Source: Phycisphaerales bacterium | GTDB lineage: Bacteria; Planctomycetota; Phycisphaerae; Sedimentisphaerales; Anaerobacaceae | Direction of reading: 5' to 3' | Assembly: GCA_003141275.1 (NCBI GenBank) | Contig: PLLM01000065.1 | Coordinates: 1-34,707, forward strand | DNA: 34,707 nt | Part shown: positions 21,399 through 30,011 of the stretch, in pieces | Position numbering within the stretch: the first letter of the stretch is position 1 | How the letters are laid out: every line of letters starts with the position of its first letter | Translations under genes and position numbers: made by a program | The notes under the pieces: model-generated | Database searches by the model: none | What the model was told of the DNA's origin: nothing | The model's input: the letters and a program-made list of their open reading frames with translations, nothing else

Positions 21399-22867
21399 AA
21401 CGGACAAACAATCTAATCCTGTGCCTTTTAGTATCAGCGATTTCGCTTGCCGGCTGCGTCAGCAAAGAGGAGTTTACCAATGAAGCAACGCTGTCACGGG
21501 AATCGGCATATAAGCAGTGGGAGGTCCGCAAAGAAGCCGAGAAGCAGACCCAGCCGATAATTTCGGGAAAACTTACTCTCGATGACTGCCTGAAGCTGAC
21601 CCTGACGAATAACAAAATGCTTTTGAGGACGCTTGAGGAAAAGGAAGCGGCACGCGGCGGTGAGCTTGGCGCGTATTCGGCGATACTGCCCACGGTGGCG
21701 ATTTCGGGCGGTTATGAACGTATCGACGAGAAATCGTATTTTACCTTCGGCAGCCAAAACGTAACAATGGGCGCGCTGGATAATTATTCGGCGGCGTTGA
21801 CGGTTACACAGCCGATATTCGCGGGCGGGGCGATACCCGCCAGAATAAATGCGGGCCGGCTTGGCGCGCTATTGGCAGACCAAACGGTTCGAGCCGCGGT
21901 TCAGGAAACTGTTTACGCGGCACAATTCGGTTATTATACCGTTCTTTTAGACCAGCACCTCTACGCAATAAGCGAGGACGCGGTGAAATCCGCCAAGGCG
22001 CATCTGGATGACGTAAATCAAAAGCATACCGTCGGCGTCGCTTCCAGTTATGACGTGCTTCGGGCGGAAGTGGAGCTTTCGAATTTCACAGCCCAGTTTC
22101 TACAACGCCGAAACGCCATCAATATATCCAAAGCAAACTTAGTCAAAATAATGGGTATCTCACAGGACAGCGCTTTTATCCTGTCAGATGAGCTTTCGTA
22201 TGTCCCGGAGAATATAACGATGCGGGACGCCGTCGCCAACGCTTATCGGCATCGACCCGACCTGTTCGGCAAAGAGCTTGGCATACGACAGCAAAAAGAG
22301 CTTCTGGCAATCGCGCAAAGCAGTTATTACCCGACAGTCAGCGCTTATTACAAAGATTACTGGACAAATCCGAATTCTCATAACCCAATGCGGGTCGAAT
22401 GGGACAACGGCTGGAACTACGGGCTTATGGCGTCTTTGCCGCTCTTTGACGGTTTTGCCCGCGAAGGCGGCGTCATTTCGCAAAAGGCCCGCGTAAAGCA
22501 ATCACAGATTGACCTCGTTGATACAGAAGAAACAGCATTATTGGAACTTACAAAAGCCATATTGAGCATTGAAGACGCCGCTGAATTCGTCGATTCACAA
22601 AAACTCAATCTTTCCCGCGCGGAAGAGGGATTGCGACTTGTTGAAACAGGTTACAGACAAGGCGTAAATACCCAGATTGAAGTGCTTGATGCGCAGACCT
22701 CGCTGACAACCGCAAAGGCGAATTATTACCAAGCAGCGTACTCGCATCTGGTCGCCAAACTCGACCTGCAAAAGGCGATGGGGACATTAACCGGCTTCGA
22801 GCCGGCAAAGACAACGCAACCGGCGTCAGAAACAAATACTGTTCAAATGGAGCAAAAGAAGAAATGA
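21395..22867 (+). CDS. TolC-family outer-membrane efflux lipoprotein
   Basis: 490 aa. A lipoprotein signal (LLVSAISLAGC, lipid on Cys21) is followed by two OEP repeats with long helices: TLDDCLKLTLTNNKMLLRTL near the start of the first and LTKAILSIEDAAEFVDSQKL in the second. The repeat signature SYDVLRAEVELSNF / NTQIEVLDAQTSLTTAKANY is typical of TolC/NodT-type proteins. It forms the trimeric channel across the outer membrane that joins the HlyD-type adaptor and inner-membrane pump encoded next. Its start overlaps the TetR stop by ATGA, so translation is coupled. The C-terminus (last ~25 residues) is polar and probably disordered. Confidence 0.92.
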   Translation: MKRTNNLILCLLVSAISLAGCVSKEEFTNEATLSRESAYKQWEVRKEAEKQTQPIISGKLTLDDCLKLTLTNNKMLLRTLEEKEAARGGELGAYSAILPTVAISGGYERIDEKSYFTFGSQNVTMGALDNYSAALTVTQPIFAGGAIPARINAGRLGALLADQTVRAAVQETVYAAQFGYYTVLLDQHLYAISEDAVKSAKAHLDDVNQKHTVGVASSYDVLRAEVELSNFTAQFLQRRNAINISKANLVKIMGISQDSAFILSDELSYVPENITMRDAVANAYRHRPDLFGKELGIRQQKELLAIAQSSYYPTVSAYYKDYWTNPNSHNPMRVEWDNGWNYGLMASLPLFDGFAREGGVISQKARVKQSQIDLVDTEETALLELTKAILSIEDAAEFVDSQKLNLSRAEEGLRLVETGYRQGVNTQIEVLDAQTSLTTAKANYYQAAYSHLVAKLDLQKAMGTLTGFEPAKTTQPASETNTVQMEQKKK

Positions 22868-23826
22868 GTATTATCAGGAAAGCAATCAGAGGCGGCTGGG
22901 AAAGAATAACTTCAATCGGGATAGTAGCAGGCATAGCCGTATTGATATGTGTGGGAATTTATATCGTCCGTGCAATGTCGCGAGAATCGACCGATGACGC
23001 ATTCATAACCGGGCACGTCATATCCGTAAGCGCTCGCGTCTCGGGCTACGTCGATAAAGTGCTGGTGAACGACAACCAGTCCGTTGGGCAGGGTGATATT
23101 CTTGTCGAGCTTGACCCGCACGATTTTCAGGTTGACCTTGATATGGCCAGCGCTAATCTCTCGACGGCACAGGCGACAGAAAAACAAAGTCAGGCGCAGG
23201 CGAGTATAGCATCGGTGGAGGCAAGCAGGTCCGAAAAGGACTATAACAGGTATAAGCAGTTATTTGACGCCAACGCAGGAATCACGCAGCAGCAATTGGA
23301 CAACGCCTCAGCGGCGGCGCGTTCGGCGCAGGCACAGCTCGAATCTGCCAACAGCCAGATTGTCGCCGCCCAGGCGAGAATCGCCCAGGCGAAAGCCGCG
23401 GTCGAGCAGGCCCAATTGAATCTTTCTTACACGAAGATAATCGCTCCTCAGGCGGGCTTAGTTACGAAAAAATCGGTTGAGCAGGGCGAGCACATAAGCA
23501 CGGGGCAGCCCCTGCTGGCGATTGTCCCGCCGGAAATATGGGTGGTCGCCAACTTCAAGGAAACACAATTGAAACATATGAAGCCGGGCCAGCAGGTAAC
23601 TATTAAGGTTGATGCTTATTCCGGAAAAACCCTCAAAGGACACGTTGACAGCATCCAGGCGGGCACCGGCTCGGTATTCAGCTTACTGCCTCCCGAAAAC
23701 GCCACAGGTAATTACATCAAGGTCGTGCAGCGAGTCCCGGTTAAAATTGTTTTCGATGAAGACCCCAATGATATGAAGACGCTCTCGCCCGGGATGTCCG
23801 TAATACCAGTGGTAAAGGTGAAATGA
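22864..23826 (+). CDS. HlyD/EmrA-type membrane fusion protein
   Basis: 320 aa. One N-terminal membrane helix (IGIVAGIAVLICVGIYIV), then STDDAFITGHVISVSARVSG and the lipoyl half (VSGYVDKVLVNDNQSVGQGD). An alpha-helical coiled-coil hairpin follows (about 85-180, Ala/Gln/Ser-rich), then the second lipoyl half (YTKIIAPQAGLVTKKSVEQG) and a beta-barrel (PEIWVVANFKETQLKHMKPG). This is the EmrA subgroup layout. It bridges the inner-membrane pump and the TolC-like channel in the periplasm. The ATGA overlap on both sides places it firmly in the efflux operon. Confidence 0.92.
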   Translation: MSIIRKAIRGGWERITSIGIVAGIAVLICVGIYIVRAMSRESTDDAFITGHVISVSARVSGYVDKVLVNDNQSVGQGDILVELDPHDFQVDLDMASANLSTAQATEKQSQAQASIASVEASRSEKDYNRYKQLFDANAGITQQQLDNASAAARSAQAQLESANSQIVAAQARIAQAKAAVEQAQLNLSYTKIIAPQAGLVTKKSVEQGEHISTGQPLLAIVPPEIWVVANFKETQLKHMKPGQQVTIKVDAYSGKTLKGHVDSIQAGTGSVFSLLPPENATGNYIKVVQRVPVKIVFDEDPNDMKTLSPGMSVIPVVKVK

Positions 23827-25418
23827 GCGACGCGCCGGAAAAACTGCCCGATTTGACCGAGTATGAACTGCCTCATCACCCGTGGGTGCTGGCGGGAGCG
23901 GTGATGATTGCCCCGTTTATGGAGGTGCTCGATACCACCATAACCAACGTGGCGTTACCTCATATCGCTGGCAATCTTTCCGCATCAGCCGACGAAAGCA
24001 CCTGGGTTTTAACTTCATACCTCGTCTCAAACGCTATTGTTCTGCCTCTTGGCGGGTGGTTTTCGTCGCTATTCGGCCGCAAACAATTCTATCTCGCCTG
24101 TGTCATACTGTTTACCTCGGCGTCATTTTTGTGCGGGCTGGCTCCTAATATCGAGCTTCTGGTGTTTTACAGAATTTTGCAGGGTGCGGGAGGCGGAGCG
24201 CTTCAGCCGATAGCACAATCTATTTTGATTGAAAGCTTCCCGAAAGAAAAACGCGGAATGGCAATGGCATTGTTTGGGGTATGTGTCGTCGTCGCACCGG
24301 TAATCGGGCCAACTCTCGGCGGGTGGATTACAGACAACTATAACTGGCGATGGGTGTTCTTTATCAATGTCCCGATTGGTATGCTCGCGGTGTTCCTGGG
24401 AACGCTGCTGGTCCATAACCCGCCTTATCTTGTTCGTAAAAAACTTGGCCAGAACTTCACAATTGATTATGTCGGTCTGGGATTTATCGCTGTAGGACTT
24501 GGCGCTCTGCAGATTCTCTTAGACAAAGGTGAACGCGAGGACTGGTTCAATTCCCATTTTATCGTAATGCTTTCTGTAATCAGCGCGGTATGCCTGATTT
24601 CGGCGATTTTCTGGGAACTGCGACAGAAAGACCCCGTTGTCAAGCTGGCCATACTCAAAGACCGCAATTTCGCCATCAGCATTTTTTTTATGTTTGTTCT
24701 CGGATTCGTATTATACGGCAGCACGGCGTTACTGCCGATGTTTTTGCAGAATCTGCTGGGTTACAGCGCTATGGACAGCGGAATGGTGCTTTCGCCGGGC
24801 GGGATTATTGTAATGTGTTCGATGCCATTAGTCGGACTTCTGGTATCAAAGGTTCAGGCAAGATGGCTCATTATCTTTGGTTGCGTGTTTGGCGCCATTG
24901 GTCTTTTTATTTCCGTGGGCTTCACTATGCAAATCAGCTATTGGAATGCTGTCTGGTCCAGAAGCGTTATGTCCGCGGGACTCGGGTTTTTATTTATCCC
25001 AATTAATACCGTCGCCTATTACTACATCGCAAAAGCAGATACCGATAACGCGTCAGGACTGATTAACCTCGCAAGAAATCTGGGCGGCAGCTTCGGCATC
25101 TCTATTAGCATGACGCTGCTTTCCCAGCGAATGCAATTCCACCAGAGCAGATTAGTCGAGCACATTACCGAAACCACGCCGGCTTATCAGCAGTATTTCG
25201 CAAACATCCAGGCAATGCTTGTTCAGCAGGGAACCGACCTTGCCACCGCGACAATAAAGGCGAAGACATTAATCTACGGCTTTGTCCAGCAACAAGCCGC
25301 GATGCTCGCCTATATCGATGTTTTCTGGGTTTTTGGGTGGATGTTCCTGCTGATGATTCCGCTGGTATTTTTGATGAAAAAGACAACGCCTCACAAAGGC
25401 CCGGTGGCTGTGCATTAA
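23823..25418 (+). CDS. EmrB/QacA-type drug:H+ antiporter (MFS, DHA2)
   Basis: 531 aa with about 14 hydrophobic helices. Family motifs are clear: motif D1 MEVLDTTITNVALPHIAGNL in TM1, motif A GGWFSSLFGRKQFYLACVIL, motif B LLVFYRILQGAGGGALQPI, and motif C-type GVCVVVAPVIGPTLGGWITD. A second motif-A-like GLINLARNLGGSFGISISMT is present in the C-terminal half. It exports lipophilic compounds in exchange for protons and works with the adaptor and channel encoded just upstream as a tripartite pump. It starts by ATGA overlap and is the last gene of the operon. The substrate range cannot be predicted. Confidence 0.94.
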   Translation: MSDAPEKLPDLTEYELPHHPWVLAGAVMIAPFMEVLDTTITNVALPHIAGNLSASADESTWVLTSYLVSNAIVLPLGGWFSSLFGRKQFYLACVILFTSASFLCGLAPNIELLVFYRILQGAGGGALQPIAQSILIESFPKEKRGMAMALFGVCVVVAPVIGPTLGGWITDNYNWRWVFFINVPIGMLAVFLGTLLVHNPPYLVRKKLGQNFTIDYVGLGFIAVGLGALQILLDKGEREDWFNSHFIVMLSVISAVCLISAIFWELRQKDPVVKLAILKDRNFAISIFFMFVLGFVLYGSTALLPMFLQNLLGYSAMDSGMVLSPGGIIVMCSMPLVGLLVSKVQARWLIIFGCVFGAIGLFISVGFTMQISYWNAVWSRSVMSAGLGFLFIPINTVAYYYIAKADTDNASGLINLARNLGGSFGISISMTLLSQRMQFHQSRLVEHITETTPAYQQYFANIQAMLVQQGTDLATATIKAKTLIYGFVQQQAAMLAYIDVFWVFGWMFLLMIPLVFLMKKTTPHKGPVAVH

Positions 25419-25509
25419 TATTTTTCTCCGATTTTATTATTCTTATCCCCTTCTATATCAAGAGGTTACGAAAAACCGCAAATTCAGCACAAATTACCCG
25501 GCCGGACGG

Positions 25510-25515
25510 TATAAT
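25510..25515 (+). promoter_or_regulatory. Possible -10 box for the 6-phosphogluconolactonase gene
   Basis: A perfect TATAAT 44 nt upstream of the ATG at 25559; no convincing -35. Confidence 0.35.
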
Positions 25516-25558
25516 ATATCGTTACTTTGATTATCGTTTTATGAAAGGACTATTGGCG

Positions 25559-26329
25559 ATGTCCGTGACAAAACAAAAAAAGCCGAACACACAAATCGTC
25601 GCAGACGCCGATGCTCTTGCACACAAATGTCTCGATTTGTTCGTTGCCTCAATTGAACAAACGCTCAAGCAAAAAGATGCTTTTTATCTGGCAATATCCG
25701 GAGGCCACAGTCCTCAACGATTCTTTGAACTGCTCGGCTCAGAACAAAAAGCGTTGTCACTACCCTGGGACAAAATTCATTTGTTCTGGGTTGATGAACG
25801 ATACGTCCCTCACAATTCCCCTAACAGCAACTACAAACTCGCCGCCGACACATTCCTGACAAAAGTCCCAATTCCAAAAGAAAACGTTCACCCGATTCCG
25901 ACCGAGTTTAAGGATTTTGATTCCGCTGCCAGACAGTATGAAAAAACACTTCGCAGCGTTTTTCACATAAAACCAGGCCAGTTGCCGAAATTCGACTTAA
26001 TCATTCTCGGTATGGGCTCCGATGGCCACACCGGGTCACTATTTCCAAACTCCAACGCCAGCTTCGACACAAAAGACCTCGCCTGCGTCGTGTATCTTTT
26101 AGACCAGAAATTGCCCGACCAGACCGTTAACAGAATCACGCTCACTCATCCGGTCATCTGTGCCGCTTCGCAAATAGTCGTCCTCGTCAGCGGCGCTGAA
26201 AAAGCAAAAACCTTAAAAGCAGTTCTCGCCGGCCCGCCCGATGAGGTTCGTTATCCGATTCACGTCCTCTGGCCTGTTTTGGATAAAGTCCTCTGGCTGA
26301 TTGACTCGGCAGCCGCAAAACTTCTCTGA
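25559..26329 (+). CDS. pgl: 6-phosphogluconolactonase (DevB/Pgl type)
   Basis: 256 aa, the normal family length. ATG 25559 is chosen for AAAGGA 10 nt upstream; the frame is open further but overlaps the efflux gene. Motifs of the Pgl/glucosamine-6-phosphate isomerase fold: FYLAISGGHSPQRFFELL (phosphate binding), IHLFWVDERYVPHNSPNSNY, FDLIILGMGSDGHTGSLFP (catalytic His region) and RITLTHPVICAA. It hydrolyses 6-phosphogluconolactone to 6-phosphogluconate in the oxidative pentose phosphate pathway, in the cytoplasm. The usual partners (zwf, gnd) are not next to it. It follows the efflux operon after 140 nt and probably has its own promoter. Confidence 0.92.
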   Translation: MSVTKQKKPNTQIVADADALAHKCLDLFVASIEQTLKQKDAFYLAISGGHSPQRFFELLGSEQKALSLPWDKIHLFWVDERYVPHNSPNSNYKLAADTFLTKVPIPKENVHPIPTEFKDFDSAARQYEKTLRSVFHIKPGQLPKFDLIILGMGSDGHTGSLFPNSNASFDTKDLACVVYLLDQKLPDQTVNRITLTHPVICAASQIVVLVSGAEKAKTLKAVLAGPPDEVRYPIHVLWPVLDKVLWLIDSAAAKLL

Positions 26330-26392
26330 TTCAACAGTACTACCTGGCGTTAATCTTGTCTACATTGCTACCCCATTTTTCGGCAATTATAC

Positions 26393-26420
26393 TTGACTTT
26401 TCGAGGTATATGTGTAAAGT
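26393..26420 (+). promoter_or_regulatory. Promoter of the PEP-CTERM gene
   Basis: TTGACT (26393-26398), 16-bp spacer, TAAAGT (26415-26420). The ATG at 26471 lies about 50 nt downstream. Confidence 0.5.
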
Positions 26421-26470
26421 GATAAATAGTGACGGAAGTTAATGCGTTGGAAAGTAAGAGGAGAAGGGAA

Positions 26471-27454
26471 ATGAGAATGAATTATCAATTCTTGGCCAAA
26501 GCGGTTTTAGGCGTGGCATTTTTGCTTTTTCCGCTTAACACCTCTTTGAAAGCCGATACCACCTATAACGATGGTGGCACCCATAACATCAATTCAACCA
26601 TACCCACAGGGGTTGTCAGCATTGATAACAAAACAACAGTGAACGTTATGACAAACGGGGTAATTACGGGAGCTGTTCAGGATAATGCAGATGGTATTGA
26701 TTTAATGAATAACAGTTCGGTTAACATATATGATGGGAGTGTAACAGCCGGGACAGGAAGCGGAGCCGTTGGAATTTATTCACAGGAAGCAAGTTCGATA
26801 AGTATATACGGAGGAACTATTGCCGGAGGTAGCGGATATGGCATTCTCGCCGACAATAGCAATTTAAATATTAACGGTGGAAATATCAAAGGCGGCAGCG
26901 GCGATTATTCGATGGGTATTGTAACCGGTAATAGCACCACGAATATTCACGGAGGGAATATTACAGGCGGCAGCGGCAAGTGGTCGTATGGAATTGCAAC
27001 CTATAATAGCACTATGAATATTTACGGCGGGAATATCACAGGCGGCAGTGGTGGACAATGGGATTATGGAGCGAAAATCTCAATTGGAAGTGTTGTGAAT
27101 ATTTACGGCGGGAGCATATCAGGAGGGTTAATCGGCATAGAGGCTGACCGTAGTAGTGTAGTTAATTGGTACGGAGGAAATATATCAGCCGGAACAGAAA
27201 AATGGGCTACCGGGATTGTTGCATTTGAAGACAGCAGGATTAATATATTCGGCTCTGATTTTAACTATGGTTTTGGCTCAATCAGCAATACTTCCGGTAT
27301 TTTGACCGGAACACTTTCCGATGGAACTGCCATTAATATCAAATTTGAGCAGGACTATGCCGGCCAAATCATCTTGTCAACAATTCCTGAACCAGCGAGC
27401 ATTGCAATTCTTACTCTCGGCGGTTTAGCTATTCTCAAGCGACGCAAACGATAG
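26471..27454 (+). CDS. PEP-CTERM surface protein with Gly/Asn-rich short repeats
   Basis: 327 aa. ATG 26471 follows AGGAG by 9 nt; 26477 is also possible. The signal peptide is MRMNYQFLAKAVLGVAFLLF, cleaved near SLKA|DTT. Residues ~65-265 hold about eight 20-25-residue repeats of the form S-x-x-N-I-Y-G-G-x-I-x-G-G-S-G, which would fold as a beta-helix. The last 23 residues are a PEP-CTERM tail: IPEP, hydrophobic stretch ASIAILTLGGLAIL, then KRRKR. Such tails are sorted and processed by an exosortase, and the protein is released or anchored at the cell surface/exopolysaccharide. No exosortase is in the window. It stands alone, convergent with mntP. Confidence 0.88.
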   Translation: MRMNYQFLAKAVLGVAFLLFPLNTSLKADTTYNDGGTHNINSTIPTGVVSIDNKTTVNVMTNGVITGAVQDNADGIDLMNNSSVNIYDGSVTAGTGSGAVGIYSQEASSISIYGGTIAGGSGYGILADNSNLNINGGNIKGGSGDYSMGIVTGNSTTNIHGGNITGGSGKWSYGIATYNSTMNIYGGNITGGSGGQWDYGAKISIGSVVNIYGGSISGGLIGIEADRSSVVNWYGGNISAGTEKWATGIVAFEDSRINIFGSDFNYGFGSISNTSGILTGTLSDGTAINIKFEQDYAGQIILSTIPEPASIAILTLGGLAILKRRKR

Positions 27455-27487
27455 TCACTCGAATCAGCCAGTTGCCGCCGGTTTAAT

Positions 27488-28045
27488 TTAGGCAACGTGC
27501 TGGATAACGATTTTTATTCCGAGGCCGATGAGGACAAGGCCGCCGATTGCCTCGATTCCGCTTTCAAAGAAATGCCCGAATTTTTTGCCGATGTAAACCC
27601 CGGCAAATGAAAACCCGAAAGTTACCACACCTATAATGATAACCGCCAGCGCAATCGCATTTGTAATCAGCGAAAGCGTAATCCCGACCGCCAGGGCGTC
27701 GATGCTCGTCGCCACCGCCAGGACAAGGACTACCGCCAGATTTTCGGGATTCGGGGTTTTTCTTTCCTCTTTGATTTTGAATGATTCGTAAATCATTTTA
27801 AGCCCCACGGATGCCAGAATCCCGAAGGCAATCCAGTGGTCAAAATTCGATACGTATTGCCTCACCGTCAGCCCCGCGAGGTAGCCGGCAACAGGCATAA
27901 ACGCCTGAAACCCGCCGAAGAACCCCGCCATTCGCAGCGTATGACGAATATGCAGTTGTTTATACGCCGCGCCGGTAACAATTGACACCGCGAAGGTATC
28001 CATCGCCAAGCCAACCGCTATCGCAATAACCGCCAGTAATTCCAC
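27488..28045 (-). CDS. mntP: Manganese efflux pump MntP
   Basis: 185 aa, six hydrophobic helices, normal family length. The two conserved acidic motifs are present: GLAMDTFAVS with D16 in helix 1 and ATSIDALAVG with D116 in helix 4. MntP exports Mn2+ across the inner membrane. The start codon is GTG, four nt after the TAA of the upstream GT-C/TPR gene, with AAAGGA of its ribosome site inside that gene's end. Co-transcription with glycosyltransferase-like genes is unusual for mntP, which is often controlled by a Mn riboswitch; no such leader is possible at this position. There is no obvious terminator after it apart from a GTTGCC/GGCAAC hairpin at 27470-27495 without a T-tract. Confidence 0.92.
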   Translation of the reverse strand: MELLAVIAIAVGLAMDTFAVSIVTGAAYKQLHIRHTLRMAGFFGGFQAFMPVAGYLAGLTVRQYVSNFDHWIAFGILASVGLKMIYESFKIKEERKTPNPENLAVVLVLAVATSIDALAVGITLSLITNAIALAVIIIGVVTFGFSFAGVYIGKKFGHFFESGIEAIGGLVLIGLGIKIVIQHVA

Positions 28046-28049
28046 ATCC

Positions 28050-30002
28050 TTAATTTCCTTTCATTGCCCGCTGATACGATTCCAAACTGGCCTTGAGCTG
28101 TGCGACAACATCATCCTTGCCTTGTTTTTGTGCCAATTCGAGTGCCTTTTGGGCCATCTCGATGGCGCGTTTCATATCCTTTTTAGCAGCGTATGCCTGC
28201 GAAAGGAACGTCATCGGTTCGGCCACTTTATAATTGGACAATCGGCACGCCTTTTCAAGCTGCTCTATCGCAGTGTTCATGTCACCCTTTATGCCATAAA
28301 TCAATCCGGCCTTTTGATAAAACTCGAAGTTGTTCGGGTCTTTTACCTGCAAACTCAGAATCACATCCAGCGCTTTATCCAGTTTCCCGCTCTCAACCCC
28401 GACCTTATACAAATTATTCAAAGCTCTCACCCGGTGTGGGTCTTTCGTCAGCACCATGGCGAACTGTTCAATTGCTTCGTCATACTGCTTGCTTTTTACA
28501 AGCGCTACACCGAAGTTATTGCGTGTATCAATTTTGTCCGGCTTAGCCCGCAACACCAGTTCAAATTCAGCGGCCGCTTCAGCGTCAAGCCCTTTTCCCT
28601 GCAAGACATTCGCGAGCTTTTCGTGACCGTCCATCCACTCGGGATTAATAGCCACTGCCATCCTGATATATTCTATCCCCTCATCGAATCGCCCCTTGCT
28701 TGCGAGGACCTGACCATAGTCGCTATCTATCACATAGTTATTCGTCGTCACATCCAGCGTATGTCGAAATAACGATTCGCTGTCTTTCCAGTACCCTGTC
28801 TGCACTTTGGTTATCAGCAACAGCACAACCAGAACCACCGCACCGGCAGTCGCTGGAACGATTTTTGGTAGGCGTAATCTCGCTATTGCTTCGCCTGCAA
28901 GCCAGGCGACTATGATATAAATCCCTATACCCGGCAGGTACATATACCGATCTGCCATCGCCTGCCCACCTACCTGCACCAGCCCGATCACTGGCACTAA
29001 TGTCCCCAGATACCACAACCAGCCGGTCAATAAGAATTTATACTTGCGTCTCTCAATAATTACTGCCGTCGTTAAGACCAGTAACAACACCAAGCACAAA
29101 ATCACCTTCCATAATGGATACCCATTCGCATCAAGCGGATATAAGACCGCCAACGAGGTCGGATAAAAAAGCTTTCCGATATACCTGATATATGACACAA
29201 CCGCGTTTTTCGCCTGCAAAGCCAGCGGCATCGAAACCATATCCGACATTACCCCCGCAGTGAGCTGCGCAAAATACGTCGCAACGCAAATAGCCGCAGA
29301 TATTGCCAGAAGCGGGGACTTATCGATAATCGCCCGCCAAAACCACCGTCGCCCGTTCAAATTCTCGAACCTGTCTATCGGCCAATAGTCCAGCAGTATC
29401 AAAACAAAGGGCAATGTCACCAGCATCGGTTTGGAAGCCAATCCCGCCACGAACAAAGCCGCAACCAGAAGGTACCGCCGCACTCCCGGCTTTTGCGCAT
29501 ACCGCGAATATGCCCATATCGTCAAAAACGCGAAAAAGGTGTTCAGAACGTTCTTGCGTTCCGCTACCCACGCCACCGACTCCACCGCCAATGGATGCAG
29601 CCCGAACAGCGCTGCGACAAGAGCGCTTGGCCACAACTCGCCGGTCATTGTTTTTAGTATCAAAAAAAGCAGGATTACATTGGCGATGTGAAAACCAACG
29701 CTGACTAAATGGTGCCCGGCTGGTTTCATGTCAAAAATGGAAACATCAATAAGATGACTTACCCACGTCAGCGGATGCCAGTATCCCTGTCGCCAAGCCG
29801 TCAGCGCCCACCACGCTGACTCGAAGCTGAGCCCTCCTTTGACATGCTCGTTGTCCGTTATGTACAAGTTGTCGTCGTAATTGACAAAGTCGTAATTGCG
29901 GACGCCCTCGAACGCGACAAACGTCACTGCCCCCAGTACGATACAAATAAACAGAGCCCTGAACTTTTCGCCGTGTTTTGGCCTTACAACAATGCCGGGC
30001 AT
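28050..30002 (-). CDS. GT-C-type membrane glycosyltransferase-like protein with TPR repeats (paralogue B)
   Basis: 650 aa. Residues ~15-400 hold about 10-11 hydrophobic helices with the GT-C signature after the first: NYDFVNYDDNLYITDNEHVK, the acidic pair expected for a lipid-sugar-dependent O-mannosyltransferase. Further conserved blocks are YWHPLTWVSHLID, LFGLHPLAVESVAWVAERKN and YMYLPGIGIYIIVAW. Residues ~425-640 hold about five TPR-like repeats (for example EAAAEFELVLRAKPDKIDTR). The architecture resembles eukaryotic TMTC proteins and many planctomycete homologues. It probably transfers a sugar from a polyprenyl carrier to proteins on the outer face of the inner membrane. It starts 9 nt after its paralogue's stop. 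Donor and acceptor are unknown. Confidence 0.8.
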   Translation of the reverse strand: MPGIVVRPKHGEKFRALFICIVLGAVTFVAFEGVRNYDFVNYDDNLYITDNEHVKGGLSFESAWWALTAWRQGYWHPLTWVSHLIDVSIFDMKPAGHHLVSVGFHIANVILLFLILKTMTGELWPSALVAALFGLHPLAVESVAWVAERKNVLNTFFAFLTIWAYSRYAQKPGVRRYLLVAALFVAGLASKPMLVTLPFVLILLDYWPIDRFENLNGRRWFWRAIIDKSPLLAISAAICVATYFAQLTAGVMSDMVSMPLALQAKNAVVSYIRYIGKLFYPTSLAVLYPLDANGYPLWKVILCLVLLLVLTTAVIIERRKYKFLLTGWLWYLGTLVPVIGLVQVGGQAMADRYMYLPGIGIYIIVAWLAGEAIARLRLPKIVPATAGAVVLVVLLLITKVQTGYWKDSESLFRHTLDVTTNNYVIDSDYGQVLASKGRFDEGIEYIRMAVAINPEWMDGHEKLANVLQGKGLDAEAAAEFELVLRAKPDKIDTRNNFGVALVKSKQYDEAIEQFAMVLTKDPHRVRALNNLYKVGVESGKLDKALDVILSLQVKDPNNFEFYQKAGLIYGIKGDMNTAIEQLEKACRLSNYKVAEPMTFLSQAYAAKKDMKRAIEMAQKALELAQKQGKDDVVAQLKASLESYQRAMKGN

Positions 30003-30011
30003 ATTCTGTTA

